This document shows, in pieces, positions 1-8,519 of a DNA stretch of 64,000 nucleotides. Origin of the DNA: Streptomyces sp. NRRL F-2580 (GTDB taxonomy: Bacteria; Actinomycetota; Actinomycetes; Streptomycetales; Streptomycetaceae); the NCBI RefSeq assembly GCF_000720115.1, contig NZ_JOIR01000017.1, positions 62,001 through 126,000 of the forward strand. Direction: 5' to 3'. Below the pieces are notes generated by a model. The model saw nothing but the letters and a program-made list of their open reading frames with translations, made no database searches and had not been told where the DNA came from. Each line of letters starts with the position of its first letter. Position 1 is the stretch's first letter. The position numbers and the translations under genes are program-made.

Positions 1-164
1 GCACCCCCACCACGTTCACGGTCGCCGCGGTCCGCGGCCTCTGAGCGCGGTGGCGGCCGGGCCCGTCAGTACCGCTTGAGCGTGATCGCGGTGGCCGCCT
101 TGTGGATCGGCTCGACGGCCTTGGCCGTGAGCCGGTCCCGGCCCGGGCTTCCGCTCTGCTCAGC

Positions 165-758
165 TCAATCCGGGGCTTCGGCTTCGGCTTCGGCTTCGGG
201 CTTGCGGCGGCCGCGCCTCGCGGCGCGCGCGTCGGCGACGGCGTACGGCAGTCCGGGCAACAGCAGGAGCGGCGGGGCCCACAGCGGCAGTGGGAACAGC
301 ACCCCGTCGCCGGCCAGCCACGAGGCGAGCACCGCCGCCGGCAGCCCGAGGGCGAGACCGACCAGCCAGCTCTTGCGCAGGCCGATGCTGCCCCGCCGCA
401 GCTCCCAGGCGACGGTGGCCGTGCCGGTGGCCAGCCAGAACGCGAGTAAACCGGCGGTCACGTCCACCACGGTGGTCCACCGGATCAGGTACGCGCCCAG
501 CAGCAGCCAGCCGGCCGCGAAGCAGGCCATGGCCACCGTGCGCGGCACCCGCCGGGAGAGCGGGGCGCGCGCCCGCGCCCAGGAGGCGGCGAAGGCCCGT
601 ACGTCCCGGCCGACGACGTCCTGCGCGGTGCGGCCGGCGGCCTCCGCGTCTTCGAGGTGTGCGGAGAGCTCGTCGAGCATCTCGCGCAGGGAGGCGCCGT
701 CGACCCCCCGGTACTCCCAGTTGCTGCGACAGGCGGCGAGTATCTGCGCGTTCGTCAT
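165..758 (-). CDS. Small multi-pass membrane protein, partner of PadR
   Basis: This is a 197-residue protein. The N-terminal 70 residues are soluble and helical, containing SLREMLDELSAHLEDAEAAG. Four hydrophobic segments follow (near residues 75-95, 98-115, 130-150 and 155-175), then a basic stretch and an acidic EAEAEAEA tail made by a 6-bp repeat. The ATG overlaps the stop of the upstream PadR gene by four bases (ATGA), so the two are translationally coupled. Small membrane proteins coupled to PadR regulators are common in actinomycetes and are usually linked to envelope stress; that role is inferred. No catalytic motif is visible. Confidence 0.75.
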   Translation of the reverse strand: MTNAQILAACRSNWEYRGVDGASLREMLDELSAHLEDAEAAGRTAQDVVGRDVRAFAASWARARAPLSRRVPRTVAMACFAAGWLLLGAYLIRWTTVVDVTAGLLAFWLATGTATVAWELRRGSIGLRKSWLVGLALGLPAAVLASWLAGDGVLFPLPLWAPPLLLLPGLPYAVADARAARRGRRKPEAEAEAEAPD

Positions 759-1132
759 GGTGTGCTGTCCCCCGTGGACTCCGTGCCGGTCAGGATCCGG
801 CCCACCGCCCCGGCGAAGGCCTGCCAGTCGGCCCGGCCCGCGCTCAGTTCGGCACGCCCCGCCTCGGTCAGGCGGTAGTACTTGCGCGGTGCGCCACCGC
901 TGGGCGACGGCGCCCGGTACGAGGAGACGAGCCCCGCCCGCTCCATCCGCGCGAGCAGCGGATAGATGCTGCCGTCGCTGACGAGCTCCATCCCACCGGC
1001 GGCGAGCGCCTCGGCGAACTCGAAGCCGTACCTGGGCCGTTCGGCGATCAACGAGAGCAGACACAGGTCGAGCACCCCGCGCAGGAGCTGACTGCGCCGT
1101 TGGTCACCGGCGCCGGACAGTCCCTTTGTCAT
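755..1132 (-). CDS. PadR family transcriptional regulator
   Basis: A 125-residue PadR-type winged helix protein. The core reads LLRGVLDLCLLSLIAERPRYGFEFAEAL, then SDGSIYPLLARMERAGLVSSY and a wing ending in PRKYYRLTEAGRAEL. The start is the ATG at 1132, which gives a normal PadR length; longer upstream ORF extension is low-complexity and unlikely to be coding. It is the first gene of a two-gene operon with the membrane protein at 165-758. An inverted repeat just upstream (1139-1160) is the likely autoregulatory operator. The inducing signal is unknown. Confidence 0.85.
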   Translation of the reverse strand: MTKGLSGAGDQRRSQLLRGVLDLCLLSLIAERPRYGFEFAEALAAGGMELVSDGSIYPLLARMERAGLVSSYRAPSPSGGAPRKYYRLTEAGRAELSAGRADWQAFAGAVGRILTGTESTGDSTP

Positions 1133-1138
1133 GCGCCA

Positions 1139-1160
1139 CAAGATAATCCCAACTACCTTG
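1139..1160. promoter_or_regulatory. Candidate PadR operator
   Basis: An inverted repeat CAAGATA-N8-TACCTTG (six of seven bases pair) lies 7 bases upstream of the padR ATG. It is placed where a repressor would block transcription of the padR operon. PadR proteins commonly bind such dyads; binding here is inferred from position and symmetry. Confidence 0.5.
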
Positions 1161-1340
1161 CACCACAAGAATCCACCCCACACCAACCCCCGACGCCAGC
1201 GCATGAGCGGGTCCACGCGGTCGGCCGAACGGTCCGTCCGCTCCCACCCGAAACTCGTAGATCTTGGGCAGCTCCGAGGAGAACAGCTGATGGCCCACGT
1301 CCACGGCGAAGGGACTCCGGCGCTGCGGAGGCAGGGCGGC

Positions 1341-1372
1341 GATGGGGCGATGGGGCGATGGGGCGATGGGGC
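1341..1372. repeat. Four tandem copies of GATGGGGC in a gene-poor stretch
   Basis: Four perfect head-to-tail copies of the octamer GATGGGGC lie in the 436-base non-coding stretch 1133-1568. Apart from the PadR operator at its left end, I see no gene, RNA or terminator there. The array is the kind that changes copy number by slippage. Confidence 0.85.
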
Positions 1373-1568
1373 GACCAACAGTGCGCCTGCCGCGGTTGTG
1401 GACGAGGGCCCACAACGCGGCCGTCGTCGAGAAACGTGAGTCCGTTGGCATGCGTGGGCTCCCGATGACTGTTTACGGGTGTCCTGCGGACTGTCGGCGG
1501 ACTGGCCGGGGGTGCCGGGGCAGAGAAATCCATGGCGCACCGGCCGGACCTCCCACGAGACTGCGCAG

Positions 1569-1958
1569 GTGAGCGACCGCTACCCCTGTCCCTGCTGCGG
1601 GCACCGCGTGCTCGACGCCATGCCCGGCTCCTACGAGATCTGCCCCGTCTGCTTCTGGGAGGACGACGAGGTCCAGTTCCGCTGGCCGACCATGGACGGC
1701 GGAGCGAACAAGGTCTCCCTGATCGAGGCCCAGCTCAACTACCAGGACTTCGGCGCCTGCGACCAGCACGGCCGGCAGTACGTCCGCCCTCCGGCCGAGG
1801 ACGAGCCGCTCGCCCCCGCCTGGCGCCCCATCGACCCGACGCGCGACTCCTTCGAGGACTGGGACTCGGACGAACACACCCCGTGGCCCGAAGACCACTC
1901 GGTGCTCTGCTGGTGGCTCCCCACCTTCTGGCGTCGCAACCACCCCGCAACGTCATGA
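1569..1958 (+). CDS. CPCC family cysteine-rich protein
   Basis: A 129-residue protein starting at GTG with YPCPCCGHRVLDAMPGSYEI, then CPVCFWEDDE. The paired CPCC and CPVC motifs are the signature of the CPCC family and look like a small zinc knuckle. The rest is acidic and aromatic (PWPEDHSVLCWWLPTFW). Family function is not known; members often sit among immunity or accessory genes. The stop overlaps the start of the next (broken) gene by four bases, so the two formed an operon. It is the first gene of a 5-kb accessory region. Confidence 0.75.
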   Translation: MSDRYPCPCCGHRVLDAMPGSYEICPVCFWEDDEVQFRWPTMDGGANKVSLIEAQLNYQDFGACDQHGRQYVRPPAEDEPLAPAWRPIDPTRDSFEDWDSDEHTPWPEDHSVLCWWLPTFWRRNHPATS

Positions 1959-2699
1959 CGTCCCCCATCGAGGCCCTCGTCCAACAGCTCGACGGTGACG
2001 ACGACGCCTCGTACGGCGCTCGCTCGCGGCTGGTCGGCATCGGCCGTGACGCGACCCTCGCGATCGCCGCCGCCCTGCCCACCCTGGGCAGCTTCGGTCA
2101 GCTGACCGCCATCGAGGTCTTCGAAGAGGTAGAGGACCCACGCTGCGGCCCCGCCCTGAGGCCCCGCCCTGATCGCCCTACTGGACAGCGACGACCCGAC
2201 CGTCCGCGAGTGGACTGCGATCGCCCTGGCTAGCCTGGAGGTCGACGACGCGGTCGAGCCCCTGCGCCGCGCCTACCGCGCCTGCCTGGACCGGGCCACG
2301 CCGCCGGACTGGACCGAGCCCGACGGCATCCGCTGGGCCCTGACGGAACTCGGCGCCCGCAGCCCCGTCGTCCCACCGCTCACCGCGCGCCTACGAGCCA
2401 CCGCCGCGGATGACGCCCCCGGCTGGCCCTCGGCCCACTTCACCGAAATCATCAATCACCTGGCCGACTACGCCCAGGTGATTCTCTACTCCCAGTTCTG
2501 GCGGGTGGACGCCGGCCGCACGTACGGCATCTCCGGCACCGCCCTGGACTGGGAACTCGACTGGACCGCGCCCTGGGAGCACCTGGTCGAAGAGTCCCGC
2601 ACCTGGTCCCTGCTGGAAGCCTCCGAAGCCCCCGTCGGCGACAACATCTTCGTCGCCCCCACCTGGATCGACCGTACCGACCTATTCCCGGAGAGGTGA
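1955..2699 (+). pseudogene. Frameshifted HEAT-like repeat protein
   Basis: The start (MTSPIEALVQQLDGDDDASY) overlaps the CPCC gene stop as ATGA. The first 65 or so codons encode helical, HEAT-like text (IGRDATLAIAAALPTLGSFG, then EVFEEVEDPRCGPAL). A 13-bp tandem duplication at 2147-2172 then shifts the frame, and the original frame ends at 2233. Removing one copy joins GPAL to IALLDSDDPTVREWTAIALA and restores a continuous 243-residue protein ending LDRTDLFPER-like at 2699 (visible end IDRTDLFPER). The gene is therefore a recent pseudogene, or the duplication is an assembly error. The intact protein would be a cytosolic HEAT/armadillo-type scaffold of unknown partner. Confidence 0.75.
2147..2172. 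repeat. 13-bp tandem duplication causing a frameshift
   Basis: GGCCCCGCCCTGA occurs twice head to tail (2147-2159 and 2160-2172). Deleting one copy restores the reading frame of the gene at 1955-2699, so this single event explains the disruption. Confidence 0.9.
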
Positions 2700-2702
2700 C
2701 CG

Positions 2703-2995
2703 ATGCCGTTCCAGCACCCCGAGGAAATCGGCTACGGCCATGTGGTCGAGAGCTACGTGACGAGGACGTACTCGGGCCTCCCGCGCTACCTCGTACTGAG
2801 CGGCGGGCGCTTCCTGAGCCCCGGTGGTGGCACACCACCCGCTTCACCCGGCACCTGATCAATGACGCCACCGCGATCACCGACGGGGAACTGGAAGCCC
2901 TCCTCGGGTACGAACGGCGCTCGCGCCTCACCGCAGCCTGGCTGATCGGCGTCGACCGCCGAGGCCCAGCCGTCGTTGGCGCATCCGCGGCTTAA
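2703..2995 (+). pseudogene. Frameshifted, truncated DUF6000-like gene
   Basis: Translation from ATG 2703 gives MPFQHPEEIGYGHVVESYVT and then RYLVLSGGRFLSPGG before a stop at 2856. The following text continues in another frame: TRHLINDATAITDGELEALL, then YERRSRLTAAWLIGVDRR, to a stop at 2995. The SRLTAAWLIGLDRR-type motif is what I recall from the DUF6000 family, whose members are clearly longer. This copy has lost a base near 2825 and its C-terminal half. It lies three bases downstream of the preceding pseudogene, so it was part of the same operon. Confidence 0.55.
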
Positions 2996-3798
2996 GCGGC
3001 GCCCTTCTCGTCGTTGGTCTGGAAGGTGATGACGTCGACTTCGTCGGTTCCCGCCAGATCTGGGTAGTGGCCCTTGAGGGCTTCCCGGAGTTCGGCTGCG
3101 GTCGTCAGCCCCTCAGCTTGGGCGTCCCGGTTGGTGAGGTCACTGACCAGGCAGTGCCTGATGCCGGTCACCTCTGCCGACAGGACGACTTCCGGGTCGC
3201 TCTCAAACACCAGCCGTGCCGGGCCGAGCTGCGCCGGGTCCCGGAAGCGGGTGGTCTTGGTCTTGGCGCCGGAGCGGACGGCTTCGAGGTAGCGGGGGTT
3301 GAACCGAATGATCGGGGGACCGGCCGTCTCGGGGTCTTGGTAGAGCAACGGGTCGAGACCGTTCATGCCCGCCTCCGGGGTCCATCGCTGAGCCAGCGGC
3401 ATCAGATCGGCGGCGAGCACGGACCTGAGCCCCGCGGGGGTGGGCACGATGACGCGCATGGTGGAGTAGTAGTCCACGAAGACCTGCCGATCGCGCCCGC
3501 ACGGGCCGATGACCCCGCGCCCGTGGTTTCCCACGGCGACGATGCAGCGCATCTGGCGGGCGCCCTGGGCCCGCGCAGCTCCCAGAGCCACGAGTTCGGC
3601 GCAGGGCCCGCCGGTGAAGTGGTAGAGGTTCACGCCGGCGAACATCCGGTAGTCGGCGGCCATGACCGCGGCGCCCACCGTGTGGATCCCGTCTTCGTCG
3701 GGCCCGGCGTCGGTATGCGCGTCTATGGTGCGGCGTGCCAGCTCCACGAGCTCACGCTCATCATCATCGAGAGCTCGTACAGATGACGGGACGTACAC
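2992..3798 (-). CDS. Blasticidin-S-deaminase-like domain fused to ASCH domain
   Basis: A 268-residue, two-domain protein. Residues about 10-160 match blasticidin S deaminase closely: GVNLYHFTGGPCAELVALGA carries the catalytic C-A-E, and IVAVGNHGRGVIGPCGRDRQ carries the second zinc motif. In the Aspergillus enzyme that motif is PCGRCR; here the last zinc cysteine is aspartate, so activity is uncertain. Residues about 175-268 are ASCH-like (IIRFNPRYLEAVRSGAKTKT, then VTGIRHCLVSDLT), a fold that binds modified nucleosides or RNA. GTG 3798 is preferred because a GGAAGGG-type ribosome site precedes it; ATG 3906 would add 36 residues and lacks one. Substrate unknown. Confidence 0.75.
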   Translation of the reverse strand: MYVPSSVRALDDDERELVELARRTIDAHTDAGPDEDGIHTVGAAVMAADYRMFAGVNLYHFTGGPCAELVALGAARAQGARQMRCIVAVGNHGRGVIGPCGRDRQVFVDYYSTMRVIVPTPAGLRSVLAADLMPLAQRWTPEAGMNGLDPLLYQDPETAGPPIIRFNPRYLEAVRSGAKTKTTRFRDPAQLGPARLVFESDPEVVLSAEVTGIRHCLVSDLTNRDAQAEGLTTAAELREALKGHYPDLAGTDEVDVITFQTNDEKGAA

Positions 3799-3908
3799 CT
3801 TTTTGACCTTCCCTTCCTTCAGCAGTCGCCCAAGAGCATTCCACGCCGCGCAGGCGGGCTCCACAGGGTTTCGGCTTGCCTTGGCTGGACCCTTGGAGGA
3901 GAGCATCG

Positions 3909-4162
3909 TCAGAGGCCGTCCGCTGGAAGGCGAAGCGCGCTGTCCTGGGGGCCGGGCGGGATGTGGAGGGTGGCGGTGTCGCAGTCGCCGAAGCGCAGCC
4001 GTTGTCTTTGCGGTGCGGGCTGAGCGCGGCGATGTCGTCGGGGCTCAGCTCCCAGCCCTGGGCGGCCGTCTGGCGCAGTGTGCCGGTCATGTCGACGGTG
4101 GTGGAGAAGATGATGCCGTTGGCCATCAGGTCGAGGAACTTGACGGCCTTCTCCCGGAGTTC
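3909..4162 (-). pseudogene. Tn3-family transposase C-terminal remnant
   Basis: The minus strand reads ELREKAVKFLDLMANGIIFS, then TTVDMTGTLRQTAAQGWELS and PDDIAALSP. It continues in a shifted frame as RFGDCDTATLHIPPGP to a stop at 3909. This is the pattern of the last 80 residues of Tn3-type DDE transposases (about 1000 residues when complete). Only the tail survives and it carries at least one frameshift. It lies directly behind the broken yoeB, consistent with an old Tn3-like insertion that carried or interrupted the toxin-antitoxin locus. Confidence 0.65.
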
Positions 4163-4193
4163 GGGATCGCGGGAGGGCAGGCAGCGGGGTCGG

Positions 4194-4446
4194 TCAGTAG
4201 TGGTACCGAGCCGCGAGGTGATGATCTCCTTGCCCGTCACCAGGTAGACGAGGCGGTGCTCGTCGTCGATCCGCCGCACCACGCGCCAGGCAGGTGGTAC
4301 TTCAAAGGTTCGGGCTTGCCGATCCCCGAGAACGGGTCACGCCTGACGTCCTCGATGAGCTTGTTGATCCGGATGAGCATCTTACGGTCGTTCTTGAGCC
4401 AGGACGTGTAGTCCACCCAGCCCTCATCCTCGAAGACAAGCCTCAC
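4194..4446 (-). pseudogene. yoeB: YoeB toxin, two frameshifts
   Basis: The GTG start overlaps the yefM stop (GTGA). The frame reads MRLVFEDEGWVDYTSWLKND and then SGIGKPEPLKYHLPGAW, typical YoeB. It then slips by one base into RRIDDEHRLVYLVTGKEII, and slips again into ARYHY followed by stop at 4194. Together the three frames spell a complete YoeB mRNA interferase, including its canonical ARYHY end that forms the active site. As sequenced it cannot make active toxin. The partner antitoxin is intact, giving an orphan antitoxin locus. Confidence 0.8.
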
Positions 4447-4724
4447 GCGGCACCCGCACCCGCGTCCGCCGAGTCCGGATCGATCAGCTCGCGCTCCGAC
4501 ACATTGACGTGGGCCAGCGCGTTCTCGTACGCCTTGAGTAGCCGCCGGGCGTTCACCGGCGAGCGCAGCAGGTACGAGCCCTCGCGCAGTGCCGCGTAGT
4601 CCTCGGCCGAGACAAGCACGGCATTGCCGTGCTTCGAGACGATCTCGATGGCCTCGTGGTTCTCGTTGACCTTCTTGATCAGCGGAAAGAGTTCCTTGCG
4701 GGCTTCGCTCGCAGTTATCGACAC
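4443..4724 (-). CDS. yefM: YefM-type antitoxin
   Basis: A 93-residue Phd/YefM antitoxin beginning at GTG 4724 (VSITASEARKELFPLIKKVN), with the usual core IEIVSKHGNAVLVSAEDYAA and an acidic C-terminus (LIDPDSADAGAG). Purine-rich sequence (GAGGGAAGAGG) precedes the start. YefM binds and neutralises YoeB and represses its own promoter. Its stop overlaps the start of the downstream yoeB by four bases, the normal arrangement. Because yoeB is broken, this antitoxin may now only autoregulate or protect against incoming YoeB. Confidence 0.85.
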   Translation of the reverse strand: MSITASEARKELFPLIKKVNENHEAIEIVSKHGNAVLVSAEDYAALREGSYLLRSPVNARRLLKAYENALAHVNVSERELIDPDSADAGAGAA

Positions 4725-4846
4725 GACCTGGCCTCTTCCCTCAAGTGGTACCTCATCACGTACCGCTCTCAGCGCCACTCGGGAGGGAGAAGTGCCTGAC
4801 GGGCGGGCAGCCATCCCGGCACCATCCCAGCACGGGAAAAAGCCAA

Positions 4847-4872
4847 GGGCCCACCTCCGAGGAGGTGGGCCC
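4847..4872. terminator. Hairpin inside the island
   Basis: A 12-bp perfect stem (GGGCCCACCTCC paired with GGAGGTGGGCCC) with a minimal loop. It lies 45 bases before the left ychF-like core repeat. A comparable hairpin lies at the same relative place before the right copy (6664-6693). Confidence 0.7.
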
Positions 4873-4916
4873 GCCTGAGCTGCAGGTTTACCCGGTGGGC
4901 AACGTGGTGCTCATTC

Positions 4917-4940
4917 ACATGCTCAGACGTTGAAGCGGAA
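4917..4940. other. Duplicated ychF 3' end, candidate attachment site (left)
   Basis: ACATG-N5-ACGTTGAAGCGGAA matches the sequence at the true 3' end of ychF (6736-6759) with the same spacing. Read on the minus strand it spells FRFN then V and stop, the last residues of YchF. A 3'-end duplicate is what site-specific integration into a gene terminus leaves behind. Confidence 0.6.
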
Positions 4941-4989
4941 CGTTCAGCACAGGGCGCTCACCTGCGAAAACACGGTTTCTGGCGATCCT

Positions 4990-5038
4990 ATCCAGCACCA
5001 ATCCAGCACCGTGCGAGTACATCCAGCACATCCAGCAC
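4990..5038. repeat. Cluster of four ATCCAGCAC repeats
   Basis: ATCCAGCAC occurs exactly at 4990, 5001, 5021 and 5030. Two more copies lie at 6633 and 6644 near the other end of the segment. Clustered direct repeats near attachment-like sites resemble arm-type binding sites of tyrosine integrases. No integrase gene is present now, so this role is inference. Confidence 0.6.
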
Positions 5039-5072
5039 GAGCGATGGAGCGCCACCGACCCGCCGCGTGCGT

Positions 5073-5082
5073 TGTGTACACA
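5073..5082. promoter_or_regulatory. TGTGTACACA palindrome, candidate toxin-antitoxin operator
   Basis: A perfect 10-bp palindrome lies 25 bases upstream of the antitoxin ATG at 5108 and overlaps TA-rich promoter-like text (TACACATAGGAC). Antitoxins of the Phd/YefM class autoregulate through dyads containing GTAC, so this is the likely operator. Confidence 0.6.
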
Positions 5083-5107
5083 TAGGACACTCGGTACCCT
5101 TGGGCGC

Positions 5108-5377
5108 ATGACGCAGCCACTGCCCATAGAGTCCATCCGCGACGTGCGCGCTCACCTGGCAGAAGTCGTGGAGCGCGCAGACCGCGACGACGTGCCCACT
5201 GTGATCACACGCCGAGGCAAGGAAGTCGCTGCTGTGGTGTCCATCGAGATACTGCGCAAGTACCAGGAATGGGAAGAGCGCGAGATCAACCGGATCATCG
5301 ACGAGCGCATGGCCAACCCGGTACCCGGCATCCCGATCGAGGACATCATGAGGGAGACGCTGGCGCGCAGTGAGTGA
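5108..5377 (+). CDS. Phd/YefM family antitoxin
   Basis: An 89-residue antitoxin. Its DNA-binding domain reads IESIRDVRAHLAEVVERADR, then VPTVITRRGKEVAAVVSIEI, followed by a charged helical tail (KYQEWEEREINRIIDERMA) that should wrap the toxin. ATG 5108 is chosen because it starts the conserved fold and lies just past a palindromic operator; a longer start at 5072 would overlap that operator. It overlaps the toxin gene by eight bases. Both genes are intact, unlike most of their neighbours. Confidence 0.85.
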   Translation: MTQPLPIESIRDVRAHLAEVVERADRDDVPTVITRRGKEVAAVVSIEILRKYQEWEEREINRIIDERMANPVPGIPIEDIMRETLARSE

Positions 5378-5633
5378 GTACCGGACCGTCTTCCGACCCG
5401 AAGCTCAGGCAGAGCTGCGCAAGATCCCCCGCGACATGGCGCTCCGCATCCTGGCCAAGCTGACCGAGCTGGAAAGCGACCCACTCGGCTTCAACACCAC
5501 CGCACTCGTGTCCCAGCCCGAACGCCGCCGCCTACGTGTGGGTGGCTATCGCGTCGTCTACACGATCGACAATGGTGAGCTGGTGGTGTGGGTCGTGCAC
5601 CTCGGGCATCGCTCCACCGTTTACGGCACCTGA
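5370..5633 (+). CDS. RelE/ParE family toxin
   Basis: An 87-residue toxin with GTG start inside the antitoxin's last codons. The fold is clear: YRTVFRPEAQAELRKIPRDM, then LGFNTTALVSQPERRRLRVG and GYRVVYTIDNGELVVWVVHL ending GHRSTVYGT. The G-x-R-V-V-Y-T strand and the terminal H-R-x-x-V-Y are the usual RelE-type signature. RelE members cleave ribosome-bound mRNA, while ParE members poison gyrase; the sequence favours the RelE type. It lies inside the segment bounded by the two ychF-end repeats and may help retain it. Confidence 0.85.
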   Translation: MSEYRTVFRPEAQAELRKIPRDMALRILAKLTELESDPLGFNTTALVSQPERRRLRVGGYRVVYTIDNGELVVWVVHLGHRSTVYGT

Positions 5634-5739
5634 TCCCGCGCCAGGAACAGCTGCAATCGGTCAGAATCCGCTGAAGGTAGCGGCACCATTGTCCGGGGGG
5701 CCGCGCCAGATTGTCAGCGCCGGCTGCTTCCACGGCGCT

Positions 5740-6543
5740 ATGAGCACGGTGCACGAGACCGCCGCCCTCCTCCCCGACCCCGCTCAACTCCGCGCCCATC
5801 TGCGCGCACTGGCCGTCCTGGACGCCACGATCGGCGACGATCCGCGGTTCTGCTGCTCCACCTTCGACGCCACCTGGGCCCCGGCACAGAGGCTGCCCTG
5901 ATGGAGAACGGCTCTGGGGACGACTTCTCCGTCCTCTTCACCCCGGACGGCGTGCTCATACGCGGTTTCGACCACGAGTCGGAGATGAGTCCGTACGGGA
6001 CGGACGACGAGCAGATCCGGCCCGGTGTCATCGACGAAGTGCCCGCAGCGCTGCGCCCACTCCTGGACGCACCCGCCTTCCGCGACGAGGGCATCGACGC
6101 CCCTCGCGTCACCGCCTGCCTGTGGCGGAAGACTCACGACACGGCCTGGCGCACCGGCTCGTCCATCGCTTTCCCCGCCGGCAGCAAGGACCCGGACGGG
6201 TCCGGCTTCCCCTTCCCGCTCCTCATCGACCGATCCCCCGAGGCCGTCCAGGCCCACTTCGAGGACTGCTACGAGCGCCCCGTCCCTCTCGACGCCGTGC
6301 GCCACATCCTCGCCGGGCACCCCCTCACCCCTGCGATCACCGCAGCCCTCAACCCGGCCGTCCTCTCGGACAACGCACTGATCCGCGGGATCGCCGCGCT
6401 GGCTCCCCCAGGCCAGCGACCGGGAAGTCCTGGACCGCCTACTCGCCACCGCCGCCCGCACCGCCCCCGACGGATACCTCCCGCACGTTCCAGACGAGGA
6501 GGCCCCCGACTTCCAGCCGATGCTCGAACTGTCCGCTGAGTAG
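5740..6543 (+). pseudogene. Conserved hypothetical gene with two frameshifts
   Basis: Three frames join into one protein. MSTVHETAALLPDPAQLRAH begins at 5740 and runs to FDATWAP. One missing base then moves the text to GTEAALMENGSGDDFSVLFT, and it continues through RGFDHESEMSPYG. Near 6411, in a run of C, it slips again to ASDREVLDRLLATAARTAPD and ends LELSAE at 6541. The rebuilt protein is about 265 residues, soluble, with no motif I recognise. Homologues without the breaks should exist in other Streptomyces. It is the third broken coding unit in this island. Confidence 0.65.
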
Positions 6544-6663
6544 GGCCGACCCCACCCGCCCGGGTCAGCGCCCCGTCGCGCTACGCCTGGGGCGAGGGCC
6601 GGGCCTGACCACCGCTGACGCGACGTCAGAATATCCAGCACCTATCCAGCACGGGGACGACGA

Positions 6664-6693
6664 AGGGGTCGGGCTCACCGCAGCCCGACCCCT
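6664..6693. terminator. Strong hairpin before the ychF 3' end
   Basis: A perfect 12-bp stem (AGGGGTCGGGCT with AGCCCGACCCCT) and a 6-base loop. It can terminate the island genes on the plus strand and ychF on the minus strand. Confidence 0.8.
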
Positions 6694-6741
6694 CCTGACC
6701 TGCATGCTTGACGAACTACCTAGCATGAAGTAACGACATGA

Positions 6742-7830
<1,089 letters not shown>

Positions 7831-7965
7831 GTTGGCGACTTCCCGTAGCTGGAGGGGGCGGCGGCCCGGAGGTGGGCCACCGGACAGTTTACTTTCCGAT
7901 GAGTGGCGGTCGATGTACGCGTGTCCGGGGGCCGATCCGGCGCCCTCGGCACCTAGTTTGGTGGG

Positions 7966-8484
7966 GTGGAGCAATACAGGACGCGACCGGCCCCTCACCC
8001 GCAGCGACCCCCGGCCCAGCGCCGGCGGCCGCCGACGGGCGTGCCCGCCCAGGGCGGCGACCCGCAGCCCGCGGCGGTGCGTCGGATGCCCCGGCCCCGG
8101 CTGACCGGGCTCGGCGGCGGACTGTTCGCGTGCGCGGCCATGGTGCTCGTCGCCGGGATCTGCTGGCTGCTCTTCGGCTCCTCGCTCTTCGTCTACGGGC
8201 TGCTCTTCGTGCCCGTCGCGGCCGCCGCCGCGCTCTGGGTCCGGCCCGCCGACCTGATCACCGCGCCGATCAGCGCCCCCATCGCCTTCGCCGCCGGGGT
8301 GTGGCCCATCTCGGGCGGCTCCGGCAGCTTCGGCGGGCAGCTGATGGGGCTGGTGTCCGCCCTGTCGCTGCACGCCGGCTGGCTGTACGCGGGCACGCTG
8401 GTCGCCGCGCTGATCGTCGTCGTGCGCAAGGCCGTGCTGATCGGGAAGAGGCGGCTCCCCCGCCGGACCGCCTCCACCTCCTAG
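7966..8484 (+). CDS. DUF6542-type membrane protein
   Basis: A 172-residue protein starting at GTG. The first 45 residues are proline/arginine-rich and disordered. Four hydrophobic segments follow (LFACAAMVLVAGICWLLFGS, then FVYGLLFVPVAAAAALWVRP, a middle segment around PISAPIAFAAGVWPIS, and LYAGTLVAALIVVVRKAVLI). It ends in a basic tail. I recall this DUF6542 layout from the same chromosomal position in other Streptomyces. It is divergent from ychF, and no function is known. Confidence 0.75.
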   Translation: MEQYRTRPAPHPQRPPAQRRRPPTGVPAQGGDPQPAAVRRMPRPRLTGLGGGLFACAAMVLVAGICWLLFGSSLFVYGLLFVPVAAAAALWVRPADLITAPISAPIAFAAGVWPISGGSGSFGGQLMGLVSALSLHAGWLYAGTLVAALIVVVRKAVLIGKRRLPRRTASTS

Positions 8485-8519
8485 CCCGAGCCAGCCCGAG
8501 CCAGCCCGCGCGGATCCGG

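Noticed and set aside
3..44. Possible C-terminus of a plus-strand gene (TPTTFTVAAVRGL then stop) at the window edge
   Set aside because: Only 13 codons are visible, too few to identify or confirm coding.
66..164. A 32-codon in-frame extension beyond the stop of the 165-758 gene (AKAVEPIHKAATAITLKRY)
   Set aside because: It has no start codon with a ribosome site; readthrough or a gene remnant cannot be shown.
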